From positions 1,736,001 through 1,800,000 of the forward strand of contig NZ_CP117460.1 of NCBI RefSeq assembly GCF_030687145.1: a DNA stretch of 64,000 nt, in the 5' to 3' direction. The position numbers and the translations under genes are program-made. Position 1 is the first letter of the stretch; the number at the start of each line of letters is the position of its first letter. This DNA comes from Pseudomonas sp. FP1742. Lineage in GTDB: Bacteria > Pseudomonadota > Gammaproteobacteria > Pseudomonadales > Pseudomonadaceae. Positions 9,568-19,059 of the stretch are shown one piece after another. The notes under the pieces were generated by a model that did not search any database, was not told the origin of the DNA, and saw only the letters and a list, made by a program, of their open reading frames with translations.

Positions 9568-11274
9568 ATGCAGCCGCCGCTCGAGCCGCTGACGATACTG
9601 ATTGCTGAAGACAGTGCGGCCGATCGCATGCTGCTATCGACCATCGTCCGTCGTCAGGGCCATGAAGTGCTGACGGCCAGTAATGGCGCCGAGGCGGTCG
9701 AGGCGTTTCGCTCGCGGCGACCGCACCTGGTGCTGATGGACGCCATGATGCCGGTGATGGACGGCTTCGAGGCCGCGCAGCGGATCAAGGCGCTGGCCGG
9801 CGAAACCCTGGTGCCGATCATCTTTCTGACGTCGCTGACCGAGAGCGAAGCCCTGGCACGTTGTCTGGAGGCCGGGGGCGACGACTTTCTGGCAAAGCCT
9901 TACAACCAGGTGATCCTCGCGGCCAAGATCAAGGCAATGGACCGCTTGCGGCGTTTGCAGGCCACGGTGCTGGAGCAGCGCGATTTGATCGCCAGGCACC
10001 ACGATTACCTGCTCAACGAACAGCGTGTGGCCAAAGCTGTGTTCGACAAGGTGGCCCACTCCGGTTGCCTGAATGCGCCGAACATCCGTTACCTGCAATC
10101 GCCCTATGCGCTGTTCAACGGCGATCTGTTACTGGCCGCGTTCACCCCGGCCGGCGACATGCATGTGTTGCTTGGCGATTTCACCGGTCATGGTTTGCCG
10201 GCTGCTGTCGGTGCCATGCCGTTGGCCGAAGTCTTCTATGGCATGACCGCCAAGGGGTACGGCTTGTCCGAAACCCTGCGCGAGATGAATGCCAAGCTCA
10301 AGCGCATCCTGCCGGTGGACATGTTCTGCTGCGCGTCCATGCTGTGCCTGAGCTTTCAGCGAGGGTCGCTGGAAGTCTGGAACGGCGGGATGCCGGACGG
10401 TTACCTGCACAGCGTCGCCAGCGGCGAGCGTACAGCGCTCACGGCACGGCACTTGCCGCTGGGCGTGTTGAGCTCGCAAACCTTCGACGACCGCACCGAG
10501 GTGTTCCCGATGGCCGTCGGGGATCGGGTGTTTCTGTTGTCCGATGGGGTGATCGATACCTGCGATGCCAATGAGCAGTTATTTGGCGTAGAGCGATTGG
10601 AGCAGGTGTTTGCAGCCAATCGTCAGCCTGATGCGCTGTTCGAAGAAATCGAGCAGGCCCTGCGGGACTTTCGCGGCGAGGCTCGCGATGACGTGAGCAT
10701 GGTTGAAGTCCGTCTGCTGGAAGCTGCGCAACTGAGCCCCCCGGCGCCGGTGTATTCCGACAGCGGCCAGTCGAGCCCGCTGGACTGGTCGGTAAGTTTC
10801 GAGTTCCGCACCGCCACCCTCAAACGTTTCAACCCGCTGCCGTATCTGTTGCAATTGCTGCTTGAGGTGCATGGCCTGCGGGCTCAGAGTGGTGCACTCT
10901 ACAGCGTGCTGGCCGAGCTTTACTCCAATGCCCTGGAACATGGCGTGCTGGGTCTGGATTCGAGTCTCAAACGCGATGCTTCGGGGTTTGCGCGCTATTA
11001 TCAGCAGCGCAATGCGCGCCTGGACGAGTTGCAGGACGGCTATGTACGGGTGCATTTGCAGGTGACGCCAAAAGGTGAGGGCGGTTGCCTGACGATCCGG
11101 GTCGAAGACAGTGGCAGGGGCTTCGATGTGGCACGGGTGATGGAGCGTCCCGTCGATGATGTCCGTTTGTCGGGACGTGGCGTCAGTTTGATCCGCCAGT
11201 TGAGTCATCATGCGAGCTGGTCCGATAATGGGCGCAGTGCTCGCGTGGAGTTTTTCTGGGAGGCTCAGGCATAA
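9568..11274 (+). CDS. hsbR: Response regulator with PP2C phosphatase and anti-sigma kinase domains (HsbR-like)
   Basis: This is a three-domain 568-residue protein. The receiver domain (about 8-125) has phosphoacceptor Asp58 in LVLMDAMMPVMDG. A SpoIIE/PP2C phosphatase domain (about 180-385) has GDFTGHGLPA and DDVSMVEVRL. A C-terminal HATPase_c_2 serine-kinase domain (about 410-568) has ELYSNALEHGVLG and VEDSGRGFD. In P. aeruginosa, HsbR receives phosphate from HptB and controls phosphorylation of HsbA. I chose the ATG at 9568. A TTG at 9559 that would overlap hsbA is less likely. Confidence 0.88.
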   Translation: MQPPLEPLTILIAEDSAADRMLLSTIVRRQGHEVLTASNGAEAVEAFRSRRPHLVLMDAMMPVMDGFEAAQRIKALAGETLVPIIFLTSLTESEALARCLEAGGDDFLAKPYNQVILAAKIKAMDRLRRLQATVLEQRDLIARHHDYLLNEQRVAKAVFDKVAHSGCLNAPNIRYLQSPYALFNGDLLLAAFTPAGDMHVLLGDFTGHGLPAAVGAMPLAEVFYGMTAKGYGLSETLREMNAKLKRILPVDMFCCASMLCLSFQRGSLEVWNGGMPDGYLHSVASGERTALTARHLPLGVLSSQTFDDRTEVFPMAVGDRVFLLSDGVIDTCDANEQLFGVERLEQVFAANRQPDALFEEIEQALRDFRGEARDDVSMVEVRLLEAAQLSPPAPVYSDSGQSSPLDWSVSFEFRTATLKRFNPLPYLLQLLLEVHGLRAQSGALYSVLAELYSNALEHGVLGLDSSLKRDASGFARYYQQRNARLDELQDGYVRVHLQVTPKGEGGCLTIRVEDSGRGFDVARVMERPVDDVRLSGRGVSLIRQLSHHASWSDNGRSARVEFFWEAQA

Positions 11275-11306
11275 TCCCAGGCATTCTTGATCAAAGGAGT
11301 GAACAA

Positions 11307-11654
11307 GTGGACGACACACATCTGGATCGTGACGTGCTGAGCGCGTTGCAGGAAGTTATGGAGGACGGGTATCCAGAATTGCTCGATACCTTTCTCACCG
11401 ATTCCGAAGAGCGCTTGAGTCTGCTGCGCCAGGCGGACAATGCCGATCAGTTGGGCGCCACTGCGCACAGCTTCAAGGGCAGTAGCAGCAACATGGGCGC
11501 TACCCGGCTGGCGGAGCTGTGCCATGAGCTGGAGCAGCGAGCCAAGCAAAAAAGCCTCGATGGCATTGAAGCGCTGGTCGGAGAAATCGACGGCGAATTC
11601 GCGATTGTCCGACCGCTCTTCGAGGCTGAACGCCAGCGCTCCCTGGCTGAATAA
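11307..11654 (+). CDS. hptB: Histidine phosphotransfer protein HptB
   Basis: This is a 115-residue Hpt domain with the phosphorylatable His54 in ATAHSFKGSSSNMGATRL. It is predicted to relay phosphate from hybrid kinases to the HsbR receiver encoded just upstream, as HptB does in P. aeruginosa. The start is GTG at 11307, preceded by a strong AAAGGAG at a good distance. It lies 32 bases after hsbR, which suggests one operon, and is followed by fliK. Confidence 0.9.
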   Translation: MDDTHLDRDVLSALQEVMEDGYPELLDTFLTDSEERLSLLRQADNADQLGATAHSFKGSSSNMGATRLAELCHELEQRAKQKSLDGIEALVGEIDGEFAIVRPLFEAERQRSLAE

Positions 11655-11759
11655 GACAACCATCCGGCGCTTTTGGCGGCCAGCGAACAAAGCTGGCTCG
11701 ACCCTTGCAGTCAACTCACTCATCTGTACCTACGATCCCAGTGCAGCGGAGACCGTTCC

Positions 11760-13121
11760 ATGCCCGTTACCCCCAACATTCTTCTTCAGGCCGCCGCCGC
11801 GGCCAAGACTCAAGCCGCGTCCGTCAATACCCCGGCGTCGACGGCTGAGCCCGGGGACAAGGCGTCCAGCTTCGCTCAGGTCTACGCCAATCAGGCCCAG
11901 AACAAGGCCTCGGCCACGGCGGACGGATCGGCTAAACCCGTACGTGACAAAGCCTCGGACAACACTGGCAAAAAGGACGTGGGCAACGACTCGTCTGCCG
12001 CCCCGGAACCGACGGTTGCCGATAGCGGCAAATCCTTGCCCGCCGATAAACCGGCGCAGTCCGCTGACAAGACCGCCAGCGATGACGCGCCGGACACCGC
12101 CGAGCCGGCGACGCCGGTAGTCGATACCGCGCCTGTCGATCCAGCCCTCGATCCGGCGTTGATGCAAGTGGTGCAGCCGGTGCTGCCAGCCCTTGTGCCG
12201 GAAACTCCATCGGTTGTCGCCACCGTGCAGTCAGTCGTTGAAGCACCCGTCGCAGCCGCTGTTGCCGCGACGCCGACCACCGCGACCGCCGATTCTGATT
12301 TTGATCCAGAAGCCGATCCGCTCGATGCACTGCCGGCCGTGCGCATGGCCATGGAGCAGAGCGGGCACGTTTCGGCCACCAGCCAGGCCCAGCCCAAATC
12401 GGCCCCGACCCCGGCTCAAGCCGACGGCGAGCTGACCTCGGCGCAGAACTTTGCCGCGGGCATGGCAAGCATGCTCGATGTGCAGGCCGACAAGGACAGT
12501 ACCAGCCAGGGTGGCGAGAAGGCGTTCAGTGGCCTGATCGATGACGGCCTCAAGGATCTCAAGTCCGCCAGCAGCGATACCCGCGTCGATGACTTCGCCA
12601 ACCGTCTGGCGGCACTGACGCAGGCGGCAACGCCCAAGACTGCCAATGCATTGCCGGTGAACCAGCCGATCGCCATGCATCAGAGCGGTTGGACCGAAGA
12701 GGTGGTCAATCGGGTCATGTACCTGTCCAGCGCCAATCTCAAGGCGGCGGATATCCAGTTGCAGCCGGCCGAACTGGGGCGTCTCGATATTCGGGTGAAC
12801 ATGGTTCCGGATCAGCAGACCCAAGTGACCTTCATGAGCGCTCATCCAAGTGTTCGCGAAGCACTCGATGGGCAAATGCATCGCCTGCGGGACATGTTCG
12901 CGCAGCAGGGTATGGGCCAGGTCGACGTCAACGTTTCCGATCAGTCCCGCGGCTGGCAGGGCCGGGGGCAGGAACAGGCTCAACAGGGGCAGGGCGGGCG
13001 CACCAATGCCAGTGGCGGTCGCCTCGATTCCGTCGATGAAGAGCTTCCCGCGACCGTCGCTGAAGTAGCCGCCAACACCACCAGCGTGATTGGCTCCAGC
13101 GCCGTCGACTACTACGCCTGA
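11760..13121 (+). CDS. fliK: Flagellar hook-length control protein FliK
   Basis: FliK measures hook length and switches export specificity through FlhB. It has 453 residues with a long Ala/Pro/Asp-rich low-complexity N-terminus (about 1-270). The conserved C-terminal Flg_hook domain (about 310-420) has LQPAELGRLDIRVNM and VREALDGQMHRLRDMF. The ATG at 11760 is preferred (MPVTPNILLQ). An upstream in-frame start at 11673 would add 29 residues with no family resemblance. A second FliK-like gene lies at 35190-36764. Confidence 0.93.
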   Translation: MPVTPNILLQAAAAAKTQAASVNTPASTAEPGDKASSFAQVYANQAQNKASATADGSAKPVRDKASDNTGKKDVGNDSSAAPEPTVADSGKSLPADKPAQSADKTASDDAPDTAEPATPVVDTAPVDPALDPALMQVVQPVLPALVPETPSVVATVQSVVEAPVAAAVAATPTTATADSDFDPEADPLDALPAVRMAMEQSGHVSATSQAQPKSAPTPAQADGELTSAQNFAAGMASMLDVQADKDSTSQGGEKAFSGLIDDGLKDLKSASSDTRVDDFANRLAALTQAATPKTANALPVNQPIAMHQSGWTEEVVNRVMYLSSANLKAADIQLQPAELGRLDIRVNMVPDQQTQVTFMSAHPSVREALDGQMHRLRDMFAQQGMGQVDVNVSDQSRGWQGRGQEQAQQGQGGRTNASGGRLDSVDEELPATVAEVAANTTSVIGSSAVDYYA

Positions 13122-13138
13122 TCAAACGCAGAAAACCT

Positions 13139-13228
13139 TGTGGGGGCGGGCTTGCTCGCGAATGCGATTTAACATTCAACATCTATGTTGGCTGTCACAC
13201 TGCATTCGCGAGCAAGCCCGCTCCCACA
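13139..13228. repeat. REP pair (REPIN), forward-then-reverse orientation
   Basis: The arms at 13139-13165 and 13202-13228 are inverted copies of the same REP core as at 3121, extended by the complementary GC flanks ATGC and GCAT. The left arm has one change (GTGGGGG). It separates fliK from the sigma-54 promoter of fliL. Confidence 0.92.
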
Positions 13229-13280
13229 TTTGATTGGTGTTCGCCGATCATTCGCCGTCTCCCCCACCTACCGACACTTC

Positions 13281-13296
13281 TGGCATAACACTTGCT
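13281..13296 (+). promoter_or_regulatory. Sigma-54 promoter of the fliL operon
   Basis: TGGCATAACACTTGCT has GG at 13282-13283 and GC at 13294-13295 with a 10-base gap. It lies 51 bases before fliL and directly after a REP pair. It is expected to drive fliLMNOPQR-flhB. Confidence 0.85.
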
Positions 13297-13346
13297 CTTG
13301 CCTTGCCGTGCGACTGTGAAAACCCGAATAGTGACGGATTATTGGC

Positions 13347-13847
13347 ATGGCGAAGAGCGAAGCAGTAGTAAGAGACCCCGCAACCAAAGGCAAAATCAAG
13401 CTGATCATTGTGATCGTCGTGGCCCTGCTGCTGGCGATCGGCTTGTCCGTGGGGGCGACCTGGTTCTTCATGCACAGCGCCCAGAGCAAGCCTGCCGCTG
13501 CGGCTGAAACCGCAGTGGCCGGCAAGCAGCCGGCGATCTTCGAGCCCATGGCTCCGGCCTTCGTGGCCAACTACACCCAGAACGGCCGTCAACGCTACAT
13601 GCAGGTGAGCATCACCATGCTGGGCCGCAATCAGGCCGATCTGGAGGCACTCAAAGTCCATATGCCGGTGATCCGCAATAACCTGGTCATGCTGTTTTCC
13701 GCTCAGGATTTCGCCACGCTGGCGACCCCGGTCGGCCAGGAGATGTTGCGTCAGAAGGCCACGGCCAGCGTCCAGGAAGTGGCCCAGAAAGAGCTGGGCA
13801 AAGTGGTGATCGAACAGTTGCTTTTCACTAATTTCGTACTGCAGTAG
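13347..13847 (+). CDS. fliL: Flagellar basal body-associated protein FliL
   Basis: FliL is a single-pass inner-membrane protein that surrounds the stator and supports torque. It has 166 residues, a transmembrane helix at about 18-40 (IKLIIVIVVALLLAIGLSVG) and a periplasmic SPFH-like domain ending LGKVVIEQLLFTNFVLQ. It is the first gene of the operon behind the promoter at 13281. Confidence 0.95.
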   Translation: MAKSEAVVRDPATKGKIKLIIVIVVALLLAIGLSVGATWFFMHSAQSKPAAAAETAVAGKQPAIFEPMAPAFVANYTQNGRQRYMQVSITMLGRNQADLEALKVHMPVIRNNLVMLFSAQDFATLATPVGQEMLRQKATASVQEVAQKELGKVVIEQLLFTNFVLQ

Positions 13848-13856
13848 GAACACGAC

Positions 13857-14825
13857 ATGGCCGTGCAGGACCTGCTGTCCCAGGATGAGATCGATGCGCT
13901 GTTGCATGGCGTCGACGATGGTCTGGTACAGACCGATAACGCTGCCGAACCCGGCAGTGTCAAAAGCTACGACCTGACCAGCCAGGATCGCATCGTCCGT
14001 GGACGCATGCCGACCCTGGAAATGATCAACGAGCGTTTCGCCCGCTACACCCGCATCAGCATGTTCAACATGCTGCGCCGCTCGGCGGACGTTGCCGTCG
14101 GTGGCGTGCAGGTGATGAAGTTCGGCGAATACGTGCACTCGCTGTACGTGCCGACCAGTCTCAACCTGGTCAAGATCAAACCCCTGCGCGGCACCGCGCT
14201 GTTCATCCTCGACGCCAAACTGGTGTTCAAGCTGGTGGACAACTTCTTCGGCGGCGACGGCCGTCACGCGAAGATCGAAGGGCGTGAATTCACCCCCACC
14301 GAACTGCGTGTGGTGCGCATGGTGCTGGAGCAGGCTTTCGTCGATTTGAAGGAAGCCTGGCAGGCGATCATGGAAGTGAACTTCGAGTACATCAACTCGG
14401 AAGTGAACCCGGCCATGGCCAACATCGTCGGCCCGAGCGAAGCCATTGTGGTGTCGACGTTCCACATCGAACTCGATGGCGGTGGCGGCGACCTGCACGT
14501 GACCATGCCGTACTCGATGATCGAGCCGGTGCGCGAGATGCTCGATGCCGGTTTCCAGTCGGACCTCGACGATCAGGACGAGCGCTGGATCAACGCCTTG
14601 CGCCAGGACGTGCTGGATGTCGACGTGCCTATCGGTGCCACCGTTGCCCGTCGCCAGCTGCGCCTGCGGGACATCCTGCACATGCAGCCCGGGGATGTGA
14701 TCCCGGTCGAGATGCCGGAAGAAATGATCATGCGCGCCAACGGCGTGCCGGCCTTCAAGGTCAAGATGGGCTCGCACAAAGGCAACCTCGCGTTGCAAGT
14801 GATCGAGCCGATCGAGCGCCGCTGA
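13857..14825 (+). CDS. fliM: Flagellar motor switch protein FliM
   Basis: FliM is the C-ring protein that binds phosphorylated CheY and transmits the switch to FliG. It has 322 residues. The N-terminal CheY-binding peptide is intact (LLSQDEIDALLHGV at about 6-19). The middle CheC-like domain includes FGEYVHSLYVPTSLNLVKI, and the SpoA domain at the C-terminus pairs with FliN. It starts 9 bases after fliL. Confidence 0.97.
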   Translation: MAVQDLLSQDEIDALLHGVDDGLVQTDNAAEPGSVKSYDLTSQDRIVRGRMPTLEMINERFARYTRISMFNMLRRSADVAVGGVQVMKFGEYVHSLYVPTSLNLVKIKPLRGTALFILDAKLVFKLVDNFFGGDGRHAKIEGREFTPTELRVVRMVLEQAFVDLKEAWQAIMEVNFEYINSEVNPAMANIVGPSEAIVVSTFHIELDGGGGDLHVTMPYSMIEPVREMLDAGFQSDLDDQDERWINALRQDVLDVDVPIGATVARRQLRLRDILHMQPGDVIPVEMPEEMIMRANGVPAFKVKMGSHKGNLALQVIEPIERR

Positions 14826-14879
14826 CCGGCGCTCGTACCCCCCTACGCATTTAACTGAATTGTTGCCCGCCGAGGACAA

Positions 14880-15341
14880 ATGATGAACGACGATATGAAC
14901 GCCCAGGACGACCAGGCACTGGCCGACGAGTGGGCTGCTGCCCTGGAAGAAACCGGTGACGCCGGGCAGGCCGACATCGATGCGCTGCTGGCGGCCGATA
15001 CCGGTGCGTCGGGCTCCAATCGTCTGCCGATGGAAGAGTTCGGCAGCGTACCGAAGAGCCACGAGCCGGTGACACTGGACGGTCCGAACCTGGACGTGAT
15101 TCTTGACATCCCGGTGTCGATTTCCATGGAAGTCGGCAGCACCGACATCAACATCCGCAACCTGTTGCAACTCAACCAGGGTTCGGTAATCGAGCTCGAT
15201 CGCCTGGCCGGTGAGCCGCTGGACGTGCTGGTCAACGGCACGCTCATCGCCCACGGTGAAGTGGTGGTGGTCAACGAAAAGTTCGGCATCCGCCTGACCG
15301 ACGTGATCAGCCCAAGCGAACGCATCAAGAAGCTGCGCTGA
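14880..15341 (+). CDS. fliN: Flagellar motor switch protein FliN
   Basis: FliN forms the bottom of the C ring and docks FliH. It has 153 residues: a variable acidic N-terminus (about 1-70) and a C-terminal SpoA domain (VILDIPVSISMEVGSTDINI through GIRLTDVISPSERIKKL). The start is ATG at 14880, with an adjacent ATG at 14883; GAGGACAA precedes both. FliO starts on the base after its stop. Confidence 0.96.
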   Translation: MMNDDMNAQDDQALADEWAAALEETGDAGQADIDALLAADTGASGSNRLPMEEFGSVPKSHEPVTLDGPNLDVILDIPVSISMEVGSTDINIRNLLQLNQGSVIELDRLAGEPLDVLVNGTLIAHGEVVVVNEKFGIRLTDVISPSERIKKLR

Positions 15342-15791
15342 GTGAAAAAGGTTCTGGGAGGGGCGCTCGGGTTCGCGCTGGCATTGCCATTCAGCGTACT
15401 GGCAGCCGAACCGGCAGCGACAGCCGCCGCGCCGGCCGTCAGCAGCGGTGTGGCCGGGCAATTGACGCAGTTGGTGTTCGGCTTGCTGCTGGTGCTGGGC
15501 TTGATCTTCCTCCTCGCCTGGCTGCTGCGCCGGGTCCAGCAGGCCGGGCCGGCGGGCAAGGGGCAGGTGATCGAGCTGATCGGTTCCCGGGCGCTTGGCC
15601 CCCGTGACCGATTGATGCTGGTGCAGGTGGGCAACGAACAGATTCTGCTCGGCCTGAGCCCCGGCACCATCACCGCGTTGCATGTGCTCAAGGAGCCGGT
15701 GCAGGTGCCGGGCGGGACTGAAAAAACGACTCCCGAGTTCGCCCAGCGTCTGTTGGAGCTGTTGGGCAAGGATCAGAAGGATAAGAAGTAA
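15342..15791 (+). CDS. fliO: Flagellar biosynthetic protein FliO
   Basis: FliO is a membrane protein that assists assembly of the FliP pore. It has 149 residues with a signal-like hydrophobic N-terminus (about 4-20), a transmembrane helix at about 43-64 ([19 protein letters not shown]) and a cytoplasmic FliO domain ([21 protein letters not shown]). The start is GTG at 15342, touching the fliN stop. The TAA stop shares one base with the fliP ATG. Confidence 0.93.
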   Translation: MKKVLGGALGFALALPFSVLAAEPAATAAAPAVSSGVAGQLTQLVFGLLLVLGLIFLLAWLLRRVQQAGPAGKGQVIELIGSRALGPRDRLMLVQVGNEQILLGLSPGTITALHVLKEPVQVPGGTEKTTPEFAQRLLELLGKDQKDKK

Positions 15792-16549
15792 TGGGTGCGT
15801 TACGCATCGTCTTGACGCTGGCCCTGATGCTGGCCGCGCCGCTGGCGTTGGCCGCCGATCCGTTGTCGATCCCGGCGATCACCCTGGGCACCAACGCCCA
15901 AGGCGCGCAGGAATACTCGGTCAGCCTGCAAATCCTGCTGATCATGACCGCGCTGAGTTTCATCCCGGCGTTCGTCATGCTGATGACCAGTTTCACCCGG
16001 ATCATCATCGTCTTCTCGATCCTGCGTCAGGCCCTGGGCTTGCAGCAGACGCCGTCGAACCAGATCCTCACCGGCATGGCGCTGTTCCTCACTATGTTCA
16101 TCATGGCGCCGGTGTTCGACCGGGTGAATCAGGATGCCTTGCAGCCGTACCTGGCGGAGAAACTCACCGCTCAGGATGCTGTCGCCAAGGCTCAGGTGCC
16201 GATCAAGGATTTCATGCTGGCCCAGACTCGCAGCAGTGACCTGGAGCTGTTCATGCGCCTGTCCAAGCGCACCGACATTGCTACGCCGGATCAGGCGCCG
16301 CTGACGATTCTGGTGCCGGCGTTCGTGACCTCGGAGCTGAAAACCGCATTCCAGATCGGCTTCATGATCTTCATACCATTCCTGATCATCGACCTGGTGG
16401 TGGCCAGTGTGCTGATGGCGATGGGTATGATGATGCTCTCGCCGCTGATCATTTCCCTGCCGTTCAAAATCATGCTGTTCGTGCTGGTGGATGGCTGGGC
16501 GTTGATCATCGGCACGTTGGCCAGCAGCTTCGGCGGTGTTTCACCATGA
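15791..16549 (+). CDS. fliP: Flagellar export gate protein FliP
   Basis: FliP is the core pore subunit of the export gate. It has 252 residues, a cleavable signal peptide (about 1-21, ending ALAA) and membrane segments including [20 protein letters not shown] and [20 protein letters not shown]. The conserved [17 protein letters not shown] and [13 protein letters not shown] are present. Its end overlaps fliQ by 4 bases (ATGA). Confidence 0.97.
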   Translation: MGALRIVLTLALMLAAPLALAADPLSIPAITLGTNAQGAQEYSVSLQILLIMTALSFIPAFVMLMTSFTRIIIVFSILRQALGLQQTPSNQILTGMALFLTMFIMAPVFDRVNQDALQPYLAEKLTAQDAVAKAQVPIKDFMLAQTRSSDLELFMRLSKRTDIATPDQAPLTILVPAFVTSELKTAFQIGFMIFIPFLIIDLVVASVLMAMGMMMLSPLIISLPFKIMLFVLVDGWALIIGTLASSFGGVSP

Positions 16550-16815
16550 CGCCGGAAGTTGCCGTAGACATCTTTCGCGAAGCACTGTGGCTGACCACCA
16601 TGATGGTCGCGGTGCTGGTGATTCCGAGCTTGCTGGTGGGGTTGTTGGTGGCGATGTTCCAGGCCGCTACCCAGATCAACGAACAGACCCTGAGCTTCCT
16701 GCCGCGCCTGCTGGTGATGCTGGTGACGCTGATCGTTGCCGGCCCGTGGCTGGTGCAGACCTTCATGGAGTACATTCTGCAGCTGTACCACAGCATTCCT
16801 CAGGTCATCGGTTAA
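16546..16815 (+). CDS. fliQ: Flagellar export gate protein FliQ
   Basis: FliQ is an 89-residue export gate subunit with two transmembrane hairpins (about 17-40 and 52-75). The family signature [21 protein letters not shown] is present (here split as [13 protein letters not shown] and [12 protein letters not shown]). The 4-base overlap with fliP and 3-base gap to fliR show tight translational coupling. Confidence 0.97.
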   Translation: MTPEVAVDIFREALWLTTMMVAVLVIPSLLVGLLVAMFQAATQINEQTLSFLPRLLVMLVTLIVAGPWLVQTFMEYILQLYHSIPQVIG

Positions 16816-16818
16816 GCC

Positions 16819-17601
16819 ATGTCGCTGCTGCAGCTGACCGATACCCAGATCAGCACCTGGGTGGCGACGTTCATGTTGCCGTTGTTTCGCGTCGGTTCAT
16901 TGCTGATGGTCATGCCGATTTTCGGTACGGCGCTGGTGCCCAAACGCGTGCGTTTGTACTTCGCCCTGGCGATCACCTTCGTGATTGCCCCCGGTCTGCC
17001 ACCGATGCCGCCGGTCAATGCGCTGGACTTGAGTGCACTGCTGCTGATTGCCGAGCAGATCATCATCGGTGCGGTTCTCGGTTTCTCCTTGCAACTGTTC
17101 TTCCAGGCGTTCGTGGTGGCGGGGCAGATTGTGGCGATCCAGATGGGCATGGGTTTCGCTTCGATGGTCGACCCTACGAACGGCGTGTCGGTGGCGGTCA
17201 TCGGGCAGTTTTTCACCATGCTGGTGACGTTGTTGTTCCTGTCGATGAACGGCCACCTGGTGGTGTTCGAAGTCCTCACCGAAAGCTTTACCACGCTGCC
17301 GGTCGGTGGCGGCTTGATGGTCAATCATTTCTGGGAGCTGGCCGGCAAGCTCGGCTGGGTACTCGGTGCGGCGCTGTTGCTGGTGCTGCCGGCAATCACC
17401 GCGTTGCTGGTGGTCAACATCGCGTTTGGCGTGATGACCCGGGCGGCACCGCAGCTGAACATCTTCTCGATCGGCTTTCCGCTGACCCTGGTGCTCGGCT
17501 TGTTCATCGTCTGGGTCGGCCTGGCGGACATTCTCAATCAGTATCAACCGCTGGCCGCCGAGGCCTTGCAGTTGTTACGCGAACTGGCACGGGCGCGCTG
17601 A
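16819..17601 (+). CDS. fliR: Flagellar export gate protein FliR
   Basis: FliR is a polytopic inner-membrane component of the FliPQR pore. This 260-residue protein has about six hydrophobic segments and the conserved VPKRVRLYFALAITFVIAP and QMGMGFASMVDPTNG stretches. It lies between fliQ and flhB with gaps of 3 bases on each side. Confidence 0.97.
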   Translation: MSLLQLTDTQISTWVATFMLPLFRVGSLLMVMPIFGTALVPKRVRLYFALAITFVIAPGLPPMPPVNALDLSALLLIAEQIIIGAVLGFSLQLFFQAFVVAGQIVAIQMGMGFASMVDPTNGVSVAVIGQFFTMLVTLLFLSMNGHLVVFEVLTESFTTLPVGGGLMVNHFWELAGKLGWVLGAALLLVLPAITALLVVNIAFGVMTRAAPQLNIFSIGFPLTLVLGLFIVWVGLADILNQYQPLAAEALQLLRELARAR

Positions 17602-17604
17602 GTC

Positions 17605-18744
17605 ATGGCTGAGAGCGAAAGCGGTCAGGACAAAACAGAAGACCCCACGGAGAAGCGCAAGAAGGACTCCCGTGAGAAGGGTGAAATTGCGCGCTCCAAG
17701 GAGCTCAACACCCTGGCGGTGATGCTGGCCGGCGCCGGCGCCTTGCTGATTTTTGGCGGCGCGTTGGCCCAGGACTTGATGGAATTGATGCGGATAAACT
17801 TCACGCTGTCGCGGGAAGCGATTCTGGATCAGCGCAACATGGGCATCTTCCTGCTGCACTCGGGGCAGATCGCTCTGTTGGCGATTCAGCCGGTCATGAT
17901 CACGTTGCTGCTGGCCGCGCTGATCGGTCCGATCTCCCTGGGAGGGTGGCTGTTCGCGGCAGGCTCCATGGCGCCCAAGTTCAGTCGCATGAACCCCGGC
18001 GCTGGCCTGAAGCGGATGTTCTCGGCCAAGGCGCTGGTGGAGCTGCTCAAGGCCCTGGCCAAGTTCTTCATCGTATTGTTCGTGGCGCTGGCGGTGTTGT
18101 CGTCGGACATCGATGATCTGCTGCGCATCGCCCATGAACCCTTGGACATGGCGATCATCCATAGTCTGCAAGTGGTGGGCTGGAGCACATTGTGGATGGC
18201 TTGCGGGCTGATCATCATCGCTGCGGTCGACGTGCCGGTGCAGCTGTGGGAAAGCCACAAAAAGCTGTTGATGACCAAGCAGGAAATCCGTGACGAACAC
18301 AAGGATCAGGAAGGGCGGCCGGAGGTCAAGCAACGCATTCGCCAGCTACAGCGCGAGATGTCGCAGCGGCGGATGATGGCCGCGATCCCTGATGCCGACG
18401 TGGTGATCACCAACCCGACTCACTACGCTGTGGCGCTCAAGTACGATCCGGAAAAGGGCGGGGCGCCGATGCTGATCGCCAAGGGTAGCGACTTCCTGGC
18501 CTTGAAGATTCGCGAAATAGCGGTGGCCAACGAAGTGCTGTTGCTGGAGTCGCCGGCCCTGGCGCGTTCGATCTACTACTCCACGGAACTGGATCAGGAA
18601 ATTCCTGGCGGGCTGTATCTGGCGGTGGCTCAGGTACTGGCTTACGTCTACCAGATCCGCCAGTACCGCGCGGGCAAGGGCAAGCGGCCGGATCCGCTCA
18701 AGGACGATTTGCCGATTCCGCCGGATTTGCGGCGCGATTCCTGA
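17605..18744 (+). CDS. flhB: Flagellar export switch protein FlhB
   Basis: FlhB recruits export substrates and changes specificity from rod/hook to filament type after autocleavage. It has 379 residues: four transmembrane segments in the first 210 residues, then a cytoplasmic domain with the autocleavage motif NPTH at 270-273 (VVITNPTHYAVALKY). The N-terminus TEDPTEKRKKDSREKGEIARSKE is typical. It ends the fliL operon; an AT-richer insertion separates it from flhA. Confidence 0.97.
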   Translation: MAESESGQDKTEDPTEKRKKDSREKGEIARSKELNTLAVMLAGAGALLIFGGALAQDLMELMRINFTLSREAILDQRNMGIFLLHSGQIALLAIQPVMITLLLAALIGPISLGGWLFAAGSMAPKFSRMNPGAGLKRMFSAKALVELLKALAKFFIVLFVALAVLSSDIDDLLRIAHEPLDMAIIHSLQVVGWSTLWMACGLIIIAAVDVPVQLWESHKKLLMTKQEIRDEHKDQEGRPEVKQRIRQLQREMSQRRMMAAIPDADVVITNPTHYAVALKYDPEKGGAPMLIAKGSDFLALKIREIAVANEVLLLESPALARSIYYSTELDQEIPGGLYLAVAQVLAYVYQIRQYRAGKGKRPDPLKDDLPIPPDLRRDS

Positions 18745-18774
18745 TCGGGGCGCCTTTGCGATGAATGTCAAAAG

Positions 18775-19059
18775 TCAGGGAATGGCTAGGATATTGTCGA
18801 TAATCAGATTCGCTCCGTCAGGTTCGACTCGTGCGATCTTACTGATGCCTTTGTGCCCGAATTCTAGTTTTTTTGGCTTGTTTTCATTATCGTTCCCTGG
18901 CTCATTTACTTGGCCTATCTCCTTGTCGTTTTCGTCAAAAAAATAAGCGATGAAGCCTTTAAGGGTATTGATGAACAAAAGGCTGAAAGATGAGGCGTGA
19001 GGCATCTTCCATGTCGTAAAAATTTCAAGTACTTGCTGTTTCAATGATTGGGAGTTCAT
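18775..19059 (-). CDS. Unrecognised 94-residue protein in the flhB-flhA gap
   Basis: I do not recognise this protein. It runs opposite to the flagellar genes and ends 31 bases from the flhB stop. A good AGGGGG Shine-Dalgarno sequence precedes its ATG. It has 94 residues with no signal or clear membrane helix. The N-terminal half is aromatic and hydrophobic (TLKGFIAYFFDENDKEIGQV) and the middle is Asn/Asp/Lys-rich (NEPGNDNENKPKK). Base composition is visibly AT-richer than the neighbours, which suggests acquired DNA. It could be a small soluble accessory or immunity-type protein, but nothing in the sequence decides that. Confidence 0.6.
   Translation of the reverse strand: MNSQSLKQQVLEIFTTWKMPHASSFSLLFINTLKGFIAYFFDENDKEIGQVNEPGNDNENKPKKLEFGHKGISKIARVEPDGANLIIDNILAIP

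Noticed and set aside
13248..15683. A very long open frame on the minus strand opposite fliL-fliM-fliN-fliO
   Set aside because: It is antisense to four well-supported genes and its His/Gln/Asp-rich translation has no domain. GC-rich third positions produce such frames.
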